Notes under the pieces: model-generated
What the model was told of the DNA's origin: nothing
Seen by the model: only the letters and a program-made list of their open reading frames with translations
Databases searched by the model: none
Made by a program: the position numbers and the translations under genes
In this document: positions 8,356-17,163 of the stretch, one piece after another
Numbering within the stretch: the first letter of the stretch is position 1
Layout of the letters: each line of letters opens with the position of its first letter
Assembly (NCBI GenBank): GCA_963728075.1
Contig: CAVSIP010000001.1
Coordinates: 801,955 to 865,954, forward strand
Direction: 5' to 3'
Source of the DNA: CAVSIP01 sp963728075
GTDB lineage: Bacteria > Actinomycetota > Actinomycetes > JAFAQI01 > DASSKL01
Length of the DNA: 64,000 nucleotides

Positions 8356-9428
8356 GCGGACACCTTGGCGTACGCCTGGTCGAGCAGCTCTCGCGCCGGA
8401 TCGTCCAGGATCGCGGTGTAGCCCAGGCCGTCGAGGACGACGAAACGCAGGCGGCCCCCTCGGGACTTCTTGTCGACGCGCATCGCGTCGTACAGTCGCG
8501 GCCACGCGTCCGCAGCGTGGGTCGTGGGGAGCCCGAGTGCCCGCAGCACACTACGGTGACGGGCCACCAGGTCGGCGTCGATCCGCCCGGCGGCGTGAGC
8601 GAGCTCGGCCGCGAAGACCAGCCCGACGCTGACCGCCTCGCCGTGGCGCATGCGGTAGTGCTCGAGACGCTCGATGGCGTGGCCGAGGGTGTGCCCGTAG
8701 TTCAGCGCCTCTCGCGGTCCCGCCTCACGCAGGTCGGCGGTGACGACAGCGGCCTTCACGGCGATCGCCCGCTCGACGAGCTCGCGCGTGTGCGGCCCGT
8801 CGGCGCGTCGGGCGCCGGCCGGGTCGTCCTCGATGAGGCGCAGGATGTCCGGGTCGGCGATGAACCCGGCCTTGGCCACCTCGGCCATGCCCGCGGCGAA
8901 CTCCTCGCCCGGGAGCGTGCTCAGCAGGTCGAGGTCGCAGAGCACACCGGCCGGCGGGTGGAAGGCGCCCACGAGGTTCTTGCCCGCCTCGGTGTTGATG
9001 CCGGTCTTGCCCCCCACCGCCGCATCCACCATCGCGAGGACGGTGGTCGGCACGTGCACCACGCGGATGCCGCGCAGCCAGGTCGCGGCCACGAAGCCGG
9101 CGAGGTCCGTGGTGGCGCCACCTCCCACGCTGACGACCGCGTCCGCCCGGTCGACGCCGATGCGCGCCAGAACCGACCAGGAGTACGACGCCACGTGCAC
9201 GTCCTTGGCCGCCTCACCGTCCGGCACCACCAGGCGGTGGGCGGCGTACCCGGCGGCACGAAGGCGGTCGACGACGCGGCTCCCGACCTCGCGCAGCGCC
9301 GGTGGGTGCATGACGGCGACGGCGCGGGCATCCCCGACGGCGCCCGGCAGCTCGTCGAGGAGTCCCGAGCCGACGAGGACCTCGTACGGCGCTGCTCCGC
9401 CGACCTCGATCCGCGTGGTGTCGCTCAC
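8352..9428 (-). CDS. aroB: 3-dehydroquinate synthase
   Basis: A 358-residue NAD- and Zn-dependent cyclase that turns DAHP into 3-dehydroquinate. Visible motifs are the nucleotide loop SVGGGATTDLAGFVAATWLRG, VPTTVLAMVDAAVGGKTGIN, and the metal-binding NYGHTLGHAIE segment (HxxxH-type). Length is normal. It overlaps aroK and aroQ by four bases each (GTGA), which indicates translational coupling. Confidence 0.96.
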   Translation of the reverse strand: MSDTTRIEVGGAAPYEVLVGSGLLDELPGAVGDARAVAVMHPPALREVGSRVVDRLRAAGYAAHRLVVPDGEAAKDVHVASYSWSVLARIGVDRADAVVSVGGGATTDLAGFVAATWLRGIRVVHVPTTVLAMVDAAVGGKTGINTEAGKNLVGAFHPPAGVLCDLDLLSTLPGEEFAAGMAEVAKAGFIADPDILRLIEDDPAGARRADGPHTRELVERAIAVKAAVVTADLREAGPREALNYGHTLGHAIERLEHYRMRHGEAVSVGLVFAAELAHAAGRIDADLVARHRSVLRALGLPTTHAADAWPRLYDAMRVDKKSRGGRLRFVVLDGLGYTAILDDPARELLDQAYAKVSA

Positions 9429-9928
9429 CGCAGCACCCCGCAGACCTCGTCGACGACATCCTCCGGCGTCCTGCCGTCGGTGGAGACGGTCACGGTGGCA
9501 ACCTCCTCGTAGAGCGGGCGTCGGGCGTCCATCAGGGCCTTGAGCTGCGCGCGCGGGTTGCCGAGCAGCAGGGGCCGGTCCCGGTTCATGCCCACCCGCG
9601 CCGCGGCGTCACCCAGGCCGACGTCCAGGAAGACCACGAAACGGTCTTTGAGCGCCCGGCGTACGGACTCGCTGGTCACCGCTCCCCCGCCGACCGACAG
9701 CACGCCGTCCGCCTCGGCCAGGGCGACGGCCACAGCGTCACGCTCAAGGGCACGGAAGTGCTCCTCGCCCCGGACCACGAAGATGTCGGCGATGCTCTCC
9801 CCCGCTGCGGCCTCGACGTCGGCATCGGTGTCGCGGAACGCGAGGCCGAGCCGCTCGGCGACGAGCCGACCGACCGTGCTCTTGCCCGCACCGGGAGGCC
9901 CGACGAGCACCACGCGCGGCCCCGTCAC
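9425..9928 (-). CDS. aroK: Shikimate kinase
   Basis: A 167-residue P-loop kinase with the Walker A GPPGAGKSTVG, the shikimate-binding segment FRDTDADVEAAAGESIADIF, and GGGAV. It phosphorylates shikimate at O3. It overlaps aroC and aroB by four bases each. The MNRDRPLL segment is the lid region. Length is typical. Confidence 0.95.
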   Translation of the reverse strand: MTGPRVVLVGPPGAGKSTVGRLVAERLGLAFRDTDADVEAAAGESIADIFVVRGEEHFRALERDAVAVALAEADGVLSVGGGAVTSESVRRALKDRFVVFLDVGLGDAAARVGMNRDRPLLLGNPRAQLKALMDARRPLYEEVATVTVSTDGRTPEDVVDEVCGVLR

Positions 9929-11103
9929 CGGATCGCGAGATGGGCCAGGTAGCCCTCGACGTTGCGCCGCGTCTCCGGGACGGAGTCGCCACCGAACTTC
10001 TCGAGCACCGCGTCGGCGAGCACGAGCGCGACCATCGCCTCCGCCACGACCCCGGCGGCCGGCACCGCGCAGACGTCGCTGCGCTGAGCGATCGCCTTCG
10101 CCGGTTCACCCGTGCGGACGTCGATGGTGGACAGCGCGCGCGACAGGGTGGAGATCGGCTTCATCGCCCCGCGCACCCGCAGCACCTCGCCGGTGCTCAT
10201 CCCGCCCTCGACACCGCCGGCCCGGTCGGTGAGCCGGCGTACACCGTCGGGACCGCCTTCGATCTCGTCGTGCGCCTCGCTGCCCCGGCGGCCCGCGACC
10301 TCGAAACCGTCCCCGAGCTCCACGCCCTTCATGGCCTGGATGCCCAGCATCGCGGCGGCGAGCCGCGCGTCGAGCCGACGGTCCCAGTGCACGTGGCTGC
10401 CGAGTCCGGGCGGCAGGCCGTGGACGACGACCTCGATGACGCCGCCGAGCGTGTCGGCATCCTTCCTGGCGGCGTCGATCTCGGCGACCATCGCCGCGCT
10501 CGCATCCGGGTCGAGGCAGCGCACCGGGTCGGCGTCGACCCGCTCGCGATCTGTCGGCCGGGGCACGAGGCCCGACGGCGCCTTCGCAGCGCCGATCGCG
10601 ACCACGTGGCTCAGCAGCTCGACCCCGGCGACCTGGCGGAGAAAGGCCTGGGCCACGGCGCCGAGCGCGACCCGCGCAGCCGTCTCGCGGGCACTGGCGC
10701 GCTCGAGGACCGGCCGGGCGTCGTCGAAGCCGTACTTCTGCATGCCCGCGAGGTCGGCGTGGCCGGGCCGCGGACGGGTCAGCGGCGCGTTGCGGGCGAG
10801 CCCCTCCAGGGCGGCCGCGTCGACCGGGTCCGGAGCCATGACCTGCTCCCACTTCGGCCACTCGGTGTTGGCCACCTGGATCGCGACCGGCCCCCCCAGG
10901 GTGGAGCCGTGCCGGACGCCGCCGAGGAAGGCGACCTCGTCCTGCTCGAACGTCATCCGAGCACCGCGTCCGTACCCGGCCCGGCGGCGGGCGAGCTGGT
11001 CGGCCACCTCCTTGGAGGTGATCGCCACGCCGGCGGGCAGCCCCTCGAGGACCGCGGTCAGTGCCGGGCCGTGGGACTCACCGGCTGTCAACCAACGCAA
11101 CAC
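9925..11103 (-). CDS. aroC: Chorismate synthase
   Basis: A 392-residue FMN-dependent enzyme that makes chorismate from EPSP. Signatures include RWLTAGESHGPALTAVLEG at the N-terminus, RPGHADLAGMQKYGFDDARP, the RASARETAARVA segment, and the C-terminal RSDVCAVPAAGVVAEAM. The start is GTG at 11103 with only a weak ribosome site. It lies 30 bases downstream of the last pilus gene, so readthrough from the pilus operon could reach the aro genes. Confidence 0.96.
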   Translation of the reverse strand: MLRWLTAGESHGPALTAVLEGLPAGVAITSKEVADQLARRRAGYGRGARMTFEQDEVAFLGGVRHGSTLGGPVAIQVANTEWPKWEQVMAPDPVDAAALEGLARNAPLTRPRPGHADLAGMQKYGFDDARPVLERASARETAARVALGAVAQAFLRQVAGVELLSHVVAIGAAKAPSGLVPRPTDRERVDADPVRCLDPDASAAMVAEIDAARKDADTLGGVIEVVVHGLPPGLGSHVHWDRRLDARLAAAMLGIQAMKGVELGDGFEVAGRRGSEAHDEIEGGPDGVRRLTDRAGGVEGGMSTGEVLRVRGAMKPISTLSRALSTIDVRTGEPAKAIAQRSDVCAVPAAGVVAEAMVALVLADAVLEKFGGDSVPETRRNVEGYLAHLAIR

Positions 11104-11133
11104 CCGATGAGTGTCCCATGGGCCCGGCGGCGC

Positions 11134-11790
11134 TCAGTTGAGCATGTGACGGTTGTCGTAGCCCTGCTGGAGGTCGAACGGCTTGCCGTCGCCCATCTGG
11201 ACCACCGCGAACCCGTCCTGGACGGAGATCAGCGCGAAGTACTGGCCGAACGAGGTGGTTTTGCCGGACGCCGGCGCCTTGACGTCCTTGAACGTCTGCA
11301 CCGTGCCGTCCGTCGAGTGCACCTGGAACGTCGCGGACGTGGTGCCGTTCTGGCTGTCCAGCTCGATCCAGTCCGGCTGGATCGCGGGTGCGGCGGTACC
11401 GGCGCCGGTACCCGGCGCGGGGGCGCCCGGCGTCACCGGCGGGGCGCTCGGTGCCGGAGTCGTCGACGGTGCCGGCGGAACCACCAGCGGCTTGAACGGG
11501 TCCCGACCCACGGCGTCGTCGAAGGTGGCGGGGATGGCCGGCGCCGACGGCGCGGCGCTCGGCGTCGGCACGGTGCCGGTGGTCCGGTGCACGACGGGCG
11601 GAGCCGCGTTCGTGTCCACGGAGCTGCCACCGTGCAGCAGCAGCCACGCCCCGCCGACGAGGACGAGGGCCACCACGCCGCCGAGCAGGAGCAGCAGCCG
11701 GCGCCGGTCCGGGCCGCCGCCGGCGCCGTCCTCGTGGGTCGGCGCGTCGGCCACCTGCTCCGGAACGGGAGCCAGAACGGTCTCGGTCAT
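11134..11790 (-). CDS. PilP-like bitopic pilus protein
   Basis: A 218-residue protein with a short acidic cytoplasmic tail, one membrane segment (about 31-53), a Pro/Ala/Thr-rich linker interrupted by VGRDPFKPL (near 94), and a C-terminal beta-rich domain of about 80 residues. The RDPF-x-P motif is typical of PilP/GspC-like proteins, and the position directly after pilO is the place of pilP in pilMNOPQ operons. Gram-negative PilP is a lipoprotein; this one is membrane-anchored and no PilQ secretin follows, as expected in a monoderm. The family assignment rests on position, topology and one motif. Confidence 0.65.
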   Translation of the reverse strand: MTETVLAPVPEQVADAPTHEDGAGGGPDRRRLLLLLGGVVALVLVGGAWLLLHGGSSVDTNAAPPVVHRTTGTVPTPSAAPSAPAIPATFDDAVGRDPFKPLVVPPAPSTTPAPSAPPVTPGAPAPGTGAGTAAPAIQPDWIELDSQNGTTSATFQVHSTDGTVQTFKDVKAPASGKTTSFGQYFALISVQDGFAVVQMGDGKPFDLQQGYDNRHMLN

Positions 11791-11799
11791 CGCGCTCTC

Positions 11800-12492
11800 C
11801 TACTGGGCCGGCTGGGCGGTCGTCTTCGTGGCGGTTGCGGCCGTCACCGGGGACGCTTCGGGGACCATGAAGACGCGCGCCTGGATCGTGGCCGTCATGC
11901 GGTCGTCCTTCGTGGCGCCGTGGCCGGACGGTGCCGCCGGGGCCGATGCACTAGCGCCCGGGGCCGTCATCGTGAAGCCGTCGACGATCAGGGCTCGGTC
12001 GAGGTGCTCGAGGTTGCTCTCGAACTGCTCGAGGTTGAAGAAGCTGCCCTTGACGTCGATGCTCACCGCGATCTGCTCCAGGGCGCCTGCCGCCGCCGTG
12101 GTCCCCGGGGCAGCCTTCGCCGCGGTCTGCGGCGCCGCCGCGCCCGCCACCACTGCGGCCGGCGCCGCCGGCGCCAGTGAGGTGAGCTCGACGCCCGCGC
12201 TGTCCGCCGCGTCGCTCAGCTGGCGGATCAGCGCCGGCAGCGCGGGACTGTTCGGCAGCATGGCCTGGATCTCGGCGAGTCGAGCCTGCTTCTTGGGCAG
12301 GTCGGCCGAGCGCGCGCGGAGCGACGCGAGCCGGATGCGGAGGGAGTCTGCCTGCTGGCGCTGGCTGGCGGCCTGGTCCCGCAGGTCGGCGGCGTGCGAG
12401 CGCTGAGGCGAGATGGCCAGCATCCACCCGGCGACGAAGACGATCACCACGGCGAGCCCGGTGAAGACCGTCCACTGGCGCACCTTGTCCAT
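11800..12492 (-). CDS. pilO: PilO, pilus alignment-complex protein
   Basis: A 230-residue bitopic protein: short N-terminus, membrane helix (about 9-27), a coiled-coil stretch rich in Arg, Gln and Ala (about 35-80, including LPKKQARLAEIQAMLP), an Ala-rich linker, and a ferredoxin-like C-terminal domain with VSIDVKGSFFNLEQF. This is the PilO arrangement. It should pair with PilN outside the membrane. It starts one base after the pilN stop and ends 9 bases before the PilP-like gene. Confidence 0.88.
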   Translation of the reverse strand: MDKVRQWTVFTGLAVVIVFVAGWMLAISPQRSHAADLRDQAASQRQQADSLRIRLASLRARSADLPKKQARLAEIQAMLPNSPALPALIRQLSDAADSAGVELTSLAPAAPAAVVAGAAAPQTAAKAAPGTTAAAGALEQIAVSIDVKGSFFNLEQFESNLEHLDRALIVDGFTMTAPGASASAPAAPSGHGATKDDRMTATIQARVFMVPEASPVTAATATKTTAQPAQ

Positions 12493-12493
12493 G

Positions 12494-13159
12494 TCAGCTG
12501 CCCGCCTTCGTGTACCGCTTGGACAGGGCCTCGTCGTTCACCTTGACGGTGGAGTCGAAGTTGACGACCACGCGGTCCCCGATCTTGCCCTCGTTGGACT
12601 TCGAGAAGTACGGATCCGTGAAGCCGGGCTCGCGTGCCAGCGCCTCCAGCCACGTCGCCACGTCGTCGTGCGTCAGGGCTGTGCCGGCGAACGTCACGTT
12701 CCCGACCACCCCGCTCGTGGTGGCGGGCGCCGTCGCGGGCGCACCGGCGGTCTTCACGGCGTTCACCGACATCGTCGTCAGCCACACGTTGTCGGGGATG
12801 CGCAGGCTCAGGTCGTTGAGGTAGCGCGACCACAGCACCTCGCCGCCCATGGCCGCGCGAAGCATGGTCTCGTACGAGGAGACCTTCGCGTCGGTCTGGT
12901 TGACGTCGCGGTACTTGGCCAGCTGCGCCGTCAGAGCTGCCCGCTGCGCGGTGGCCGCGTCCAGGTCGGTCTGCGCAGAGGTCACGCCGGAGTGCGCCCA
13001 CACCGTACCCGCCGCCACGACAAGGACAGCGCCGGTGACCACACCGGCCATAACCGTCTGCAGCCGCCGCAACCGCCGCTTCTCGAAGATCTCGGGCGGC
13101 AGGAGGTTGACCCGCGGCAGCCCGGCGAAGGTGGAACGCCCGATGGTCTGAGTCGTCAC
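12494..13159 (-). CDS. pilN: PilN, pilus alignment-complex protein
   Basis: A 221-residue protein with the cytoplasmic motif VNLLPPEI (residues 17-24), the PilM-docking INLLP motif, one membrane helix (about 38-60), a short coiled coil and a fimbrial-assembly domain. The start is GTG at 13159, overlapping the pilM stop by four bases, which fits PilM-PilN complex formation. Confidence 0.9.
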   Translation of the reverse strand: MTTQTIGRSTFAGLPRVNLLPPEIFEKRRLRRLQTVMAGVVTGAVLVVAAGTVWAHSGVTSAQTDLDAATAQRAALTAQLAKYRDVNQTDAKVSSYETMLRAAMGGEVLWSRYLNDLSLRIPDNVWLTTMSVNAVKTAGAPATAPATTSGVVGNVTFAGTALTHDDVATWLEALAREPGFTDPYFSKSNEGKIGDRVVVNFDSTVKVNDEALSKRYTKAGS

Positions 13160-14226
13160 GACGCCACCCCCATCGCCAGCCCGACCGGCACGGTGAGCAG
13201 GTGTGCAGCCGAGGCCAGCTGCTCGGTGGAGACGCCCCCCTTGAGCGGTGTCAGCCGCCCGGCAGCCGAGCCGGCCACGACCTCGAGACGGGTAGCCGCG
13301 GAGAGGCGATTCGTCAGCCCGCGGAGCTGGGCGCCGCCGCCTGAGAGCACCAGCCGGCGCACCGGCACCGCGGTCGGCTGGGCCAGGTAGTAGTCGAGCG
13401 AGCCGCGGATCTCGTCGACGAGCGCTGCGGCGGCCGCGTCGAGGGCTCGGACCCCTGGGTGCGCCTCGAAGTGCATCTGGTCGAGCTCGGGCAGGCCCAT
13501 CTGGCGCTTGGCCTGCTCGGCCTCCTCCAGCGGGATGCCGAGGCGCTCGGCCAGCGCTGCAGTCAGCGCGTCGCCACCCATGAGCAGGACGCGCACGAAC
13601 CGCGGCACTCCGTTCTCGTGCACCACGATGTTGGTCACGCCGGCCCCTACGTCCACCAGAGCCTCTGCGTCGACTCCCCCCAGCGCGCTGTCCTCGACGG
13701 CGGCCAGGGACCGCAGCACCGCGAACGGGGTGAGGTCGACCTGGACGGGAGTGAGCCCAGCCTGCTGGACCGCGTCGAGAAAGCCGACGACCATGTCCCG
13801 CGCCGCGGCGACGAGCAGGACGCGCAGCAGGCGCGCGCCGCTGTCGTCAGTCACCTCCTCGACGGGGTGGAAGTCGAGGATGGCCTGCTCGACCGGGATG
13901 GGCAGGAAGTCCTGCACCTGGAACGCCAGCGACTCGCGGAGCTCCTTGACCGGGAGCCAGGGCAGGTCGACCTGACGGACGATCACGCGCTGGTTGGCGA
14001 TTCCGACGACAACCTTCTTGCTCGAGATCTTCGACGTCGTCCAGAGCTGCCTGATGGCCGCCGCGACGGTCTGGGGGTCCGCGACCTCTCCGTCCCGGAC
14101 GGCGCCCGAAGGCAGCGCCACCTGGCCGAAGCGCCGGAGACCGACGTCCGCCCGGCCGACCGAGAGCTCGGCGGCGCGTACAGCCGAGGTCCCGATGTCG
14201 AGACCGACGGCGGTTGCTGCTGCCAC
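13156..14226 (-). CDS. pilM: PilM, actin-like cytoplasmic pilus assembly ATPase-fold protein
   Basis: A 356-residue FtsA/actin-fold protein with VGLDIGTSAVRAAEL (phosphate 1), VDVGAGVTNIVVHENG (phosphate 2) and VLSGGGAQLRGL (adenosine motif). It should bind nucleotide and the N-terminal tail of PilN on the cytoplasmic face. The GTG start at 14226 has GAGGGAGG upstream. A 100-base gap separates it from pilD; that gap shows no clear regulatory element. Confidence 0.93.
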   Translation of the reverse strand: MAAATAVGLDIGTSAVRAAELSVGRADVGLRRFGQVALPSGAVRDGEVADPQTVAAAIRQLWTTSKISSKKVVVGIANQRVIVRQVDLPWLPVKELRESLAFQVQDFLPIPVEQAILDFHPVEEVTDDSGARLLRVLLVAAARDMVVGFLDAVQQAGLTPVQVDLTPFAVLRSLAAVEDSALGGVDAEALVDVGAGVTNIVVHENGVPRFVRVLLMGGDALTAALAERLGIPLEEAEQAKRQMGLPELDQMHFEAHPGVRALDAAAAALVDEIRGSLDYYLAQPTAVPVRRLVLSGGGAQLRGLTNRLSAATRLEVVAGSAAGRLTPLKGGVSTEQLASAAHLLTVPVGLAMGVAS

Positions 14227-14326
14227 GGTGCGTGCCTCCCTCGTGCGATGTCACAGAGGGCATCGGCGCGTCGGAGACCCGTCTTGAGGGAGGGCTGAGC
14301 CTTTTGGGCCAGCGACGCTGCGCCGG

Positions 14327-15097
14327 TCAGCCCACCGTGACGTCGGAGTAGGCCGCAGCGAGCTGCACGCCCCAGTAGACGCCGATCAAGGCGCCGGCGA
14401 TCATGAACGGGCCGAACGGGATCTTGGCCTTGCGGCCCGCTCCCCGGACGAGCAGGGCGGCCCCGACGACGGCACCGAGCGCGAACCCGGCAAAGGCGCC
14501 CACGGCGAGCGCTCCCCAGCCGATCCACCCGAGATACAGACCGAGCACGCCGGACAGCTTCACGTCGCCGAGACCCATCCCGGCGGGATACACCACCACG
14601 AGGACCAGGTAGAACGCGAACAGCGCGCCCATTCCGGCGAGGGCCCGCAGGAACGGCCCCACGTCGCCCTGCCACGCCGCCGCCCCGCCCAGCAACGCCA
14701 GCGAGACGGGGTACGAGGGGTAGGTCAGCACGTTCGGCAGCCGGCGGACGTCGAGGTCGATCCCGGCCAGGGCCACGCCGACGGCCACGAGGAAGAGGTA
14801 GGCGGGCAGCTCCGGGGCGGCACCGAACCGGACCGCCGTCCCCGCGAACAGGCCGGCTGTCAGCGCCTCGACCAGCGGGTAGCGCACGCTGATCGGGGCA
14901 TGGCAGTCCCGACACCGGCCACGTAGCCACAGCCACGAGAGGACCGGCACGTTGTCGCGCCCGCGGACCTGCCGGCCGCACGCCGGGCAGTGCGAAGGCG
15001 GTTGGACGACCGACTCTCCGCGCGGCACCCGCCAGATGACGACGTTGAGGAAGGATCCGATGACCGCCCCGACCACGGCGGTGACGGCGATCAGCAC
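14327..15097 (-). CDS. pilD: Prepilin peptidase / N-methyltransferase
   Basis: A 256-residue polytopic membrane protein. The N-terminal part has the zinc tetracysteine HCPACGRQ and CRDCH typical of bifunctional enzymes. The catalytic aspartates are in GIDLDVRRLPN and GMGLGDVKL (GxGD protease motif). It should cleave after Gly in the class III prepilins encoded beside it and methylate the new N-terminus. The GTG start at 15097 lies 15 bases after the preceding pilX-like stop. Confidence 0.94.
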   Translation of the reverse strand: MLIAVTAVVGAVIGSFLNVVIWRVPRGESVVQPPSHCPACGRQVRGRDNVPVLSWLWLRGRCRDCHAPISVRYPLVEALTAGLFAGTAVRFGAAPELPAYLFLVAVGVALAGIDLDVRRLPNVLTYPSYPVSLALLGGAAAWQGDVGPFLRALAGMGALFAFYLVLVVVYPAGMGLGDVKLSGVLGLYLGWIGWGALAVGAFAGFALGAVVGAALLVRGAGRKAKIPFGPFMIAGALIGVYWGVQLAAAYSDVTVG

Positions 15098-15112
15098 CGC
15101 GCCAGCGTACGG

Positions 15113-16576
15113 CTACTGGGCCGGGGCCTGCCGCTTGTACACGACGTCGACCGAGTACGAGGCCACGGGCTGGGACTCCGGCACCACGCCGTACATAGGC
15201 ATCGGGTGGTACTGCAGGTCGAAGTTGTTGTTGATCGACACCGTGCTCGCACTGTAGATCTGGCCCATGTGCTGACCGTTGTTGCTGAACGTGATGTTGC
15301 ACGGGCTGTACAGCATGAGGTCGAGGTAGTTGCCCGTGCTGAACAGGTTGTCCGTCGTCATCGCGGGCGAGGAGCACGTCGGCGCTGCGGCGTCGTAGGG
15401 AATGATCCAGTACATCTTCCGCATGGTGTGATCGTTGGAGTCGAACGTCGCCGACTGCGACGAGGAGATGCCACCGTAGGCGAAGATCGCCAGGTCGTGG
15501 TTCAACGACACGTTACGGGGGTGGACGAACGGTACGGAGCAGGTGGTGCGGAAGACCGTGTCGGCCGGTAGTGACGACGCGTGCTCCAGGATCCAGTCCG
15601 CCGCGCGGTTGCTTCCGCCGGCCGTCGGCGCGCAGTCCGTCCAGTCCACGAAGTTTGTGAACCCGGCCGCCTGCCAGGCGTCGATGGTCGCGTTGTCCCC
15701 GTTGACGATCGGGAACGGCTGGTAGGTCGGCGCCGGCACCGCAGTGCTCGAGAAGCACTTGCTGGCCGTGCAGGACGGCCAGGTGATGGTCCCGGTGGCC
15801 CGCAGGGTGCTCGCAACGCTGGTGTTCCCGGACAGCGTCACGTCACCGCCGGCTGCGCGCACGCGCCCGCCGATGCTCGAGTTGTTGGTGGAGCTCACCC
15901 CGACTCCGGCCCACAGGTCTCCGCTCGTCGTGCAGGACGAGGAGAAGTTGATGCTCCCTTGCGCGATGATCGAGCCCTCGTAGGTCTGGTTGTTCGCGCA
16001 GGTCACCGTCCCGTTGCTGTACAGGTCGGCGTCGGGGCCGTTGTTGCCGCGTACGGTCGCGTGGTTGTTCAGGGTCAGGCCGCTGTTGCTGAAGATCGCC
16101 TTGTTGAAGCCGTTCGCGTAGATCGGCGTGAGGTTGACCAGTGCGTCCATCCGCTGCTTGGTGGCAGTTCCCCCGACGGTTGTCGCAGTCTGCGCCGTCG
16201 CGACGATGACCGCCTGCACGGGACGCACCCCGTTCGGCAAGGGGCAGGCCTGCGTCCCGTCCGGCGCCACGTACGTGATGGTCACGGTGTACGCCGGGTT
16301 GTCCGGAGCCGCCTTGGTGGTCCCGGACAGGTTGCAGGGCAGCGCTTCGGCGGTTGCGGTCTGGATGGCGGCGTACGCCTCGTCCACCGCTCCTTCCGCG
16401 GAGTCCATGGACACCACCCGCTGCCGGTCACGGCCGGCGCTCTGCTCCTCAGAGATGGTCACGCCGACGACGACGAGGCCGAGGATGACGGCGATCGACA
16501 TGACGGCGAGCGACACGAGCAGCGCGCTGCCCCGCTCGTCGCGGTGAAGTCTCGTCAGCATCATGAGCTCCGTCAC
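15113..16576 (-). CDS. PilX-like pilus assembly protein with long beta-helical domain
   Basis: A 487-residue protein. The N-terminus DERGSALLVSLAVMSIAVI is a prepilin-like helix with Gly before the helix but no Glu at position +5, as in PilX-type components. The rest is Asn/Ser/Thr-rich with short repeats such as YSNGTVTCANNQTYEGSI, suggesting a right-handed beta-helix. Cysteines are frequent for a secreted domain and may form disulfides. It overlaps the preceding minor pilin by four bases. The large exposed domain suggests an adhesive tip or cap; this is inference. Confidence 0.75.
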   Translation of the reverse strand: MTELMMLTRLHRDERGSALLVSLAVMSIAVILGLVVVGVTISEEQSAGRDRQRVVSMDSAEGAVDEAYAAIQTATAEALPCNLSGTTKAAPDNPAYTVTITYVAPDGTQACPLPNGVRPVQAVIVATAQTATTVGGTATKQRMDALVNLTPIYANGFNKAIFSNSGLTLNNHATVRGNNGPDADLYSNGTVTCANNQTYEGSIIAQGSINFSSSCTTSGDLWAGVGVSSTNNSSIGGRVRAAGGDVTLSGNTSVASTLRATGTITWPSCTASKCFSSTAVPAPTYQPFPIVNGDNATIDAWQAAGFTNFVDWTDCAPTAGGSNRAADWILEHASSLPADTVFRTTCSVPFVHPRNVSLNHDLAIFAYGGISSSQSATFDSNDHTMRKMYWIIPYDAAAPTCSSPAMTTDNLFSTGNYLDLMLYSPCNITFSNNGQHMGQIYSASTVSINNNFDLQYHPMPMYGVVPESQPVASYSVDVVYKRQAPAQ

Positions 16577-17163
16577 CCCGTAGGAACCTGGCAGACGTCA
16601 GGGTCGTAGCCGTACAGCGTGTTGCGGCCGGAGATCGATGTCTCGAGCTCAGCAGGCGGGCCACCATCGGGGTCGAGTTGTGCGAACAGCCGCACGTCGA
16701 CCAGCCGCGACCCGTACGCCGTGGACCCACCCTGCAGCACGAACGGCTGCTGGCTGGAGGTGTTGACGATATGACGCGCCACCACGGTCCACGGTGACGC
16801 CGTCGAGTCCCCCGGTGCCCATGCGCGGGTCCTGAGCTCACCGCCGGTCACCTGCCACTGGACGCAGCGCTGCAGCCCGTTGGCCTGGGTGTAGACGCGC
16901 ATCGACATCGGCAACGGCTCGGTGGCCGGGTCGTACAGCACGTTCCCCGACACGACCTGCCGTTCGATCTGGGCGAGTGCGTGCCGCACCTGCATGGAGG
17001 CGTCCGCGCGGTCGTTGACCGCCTTGGTGTTCTTGAGGATGACCAGCAGAACGTTGTACGCCGCCGCCAGGATCACCGTCATCACGACCATCACGACGAG
17101 CATCTCGACGATGGTGAAGCCGTCGTCACGTCGCGCGCGTATGCGCCGCTGCAGGCTACGCAC
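16573..17163 (-). CDS. Minor pilin, PilW/PilJ-like
   Basis: A 196-residue class III prepilin with the cleavage site RDDG/FTIVEMLVVMVVM (Glu at +5 present) and a pseudopilin-like globular domain ending with Cys near the C-terminus (DPDVCQVP). It should be processed by the PilD of this locus and enter the pilus tip complex. It overlaps the upstream PilV-like gene by eight bases. Confidence 0.85.
   Translation of the reverse strand: MRSLQRRIRARRDDGFTIVEMLVVMVVMTVILAAAYNVLLVILKNTKAVNDRADASMQVRHALAQIERQVVSGNVLYDPATEPLPMSMRVYTQANGLQRCVQWQVTGGELRTRAWAPGDSTASPWTVVARHIVNTSSQQPFVLQGGSTAYGSRLVDVRLFAQLDPDGGPPAELETSISGRNTLYGYDPDVCQVPTG

Noticed and set aside
9940..12180. 746-codon plus-strand frame opposite aroC and the PilP/PilO genes
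   Set aside because: Shadow of genuine minus-strand genes with full motifs; composition is typical of antisense reading.
14227..14326. Second riboswitch upstream of pilM
   Set aside because: The leader lacks GCAAAGCC and other GEMM core blocks, and no other known aptamer pattern was recognised.
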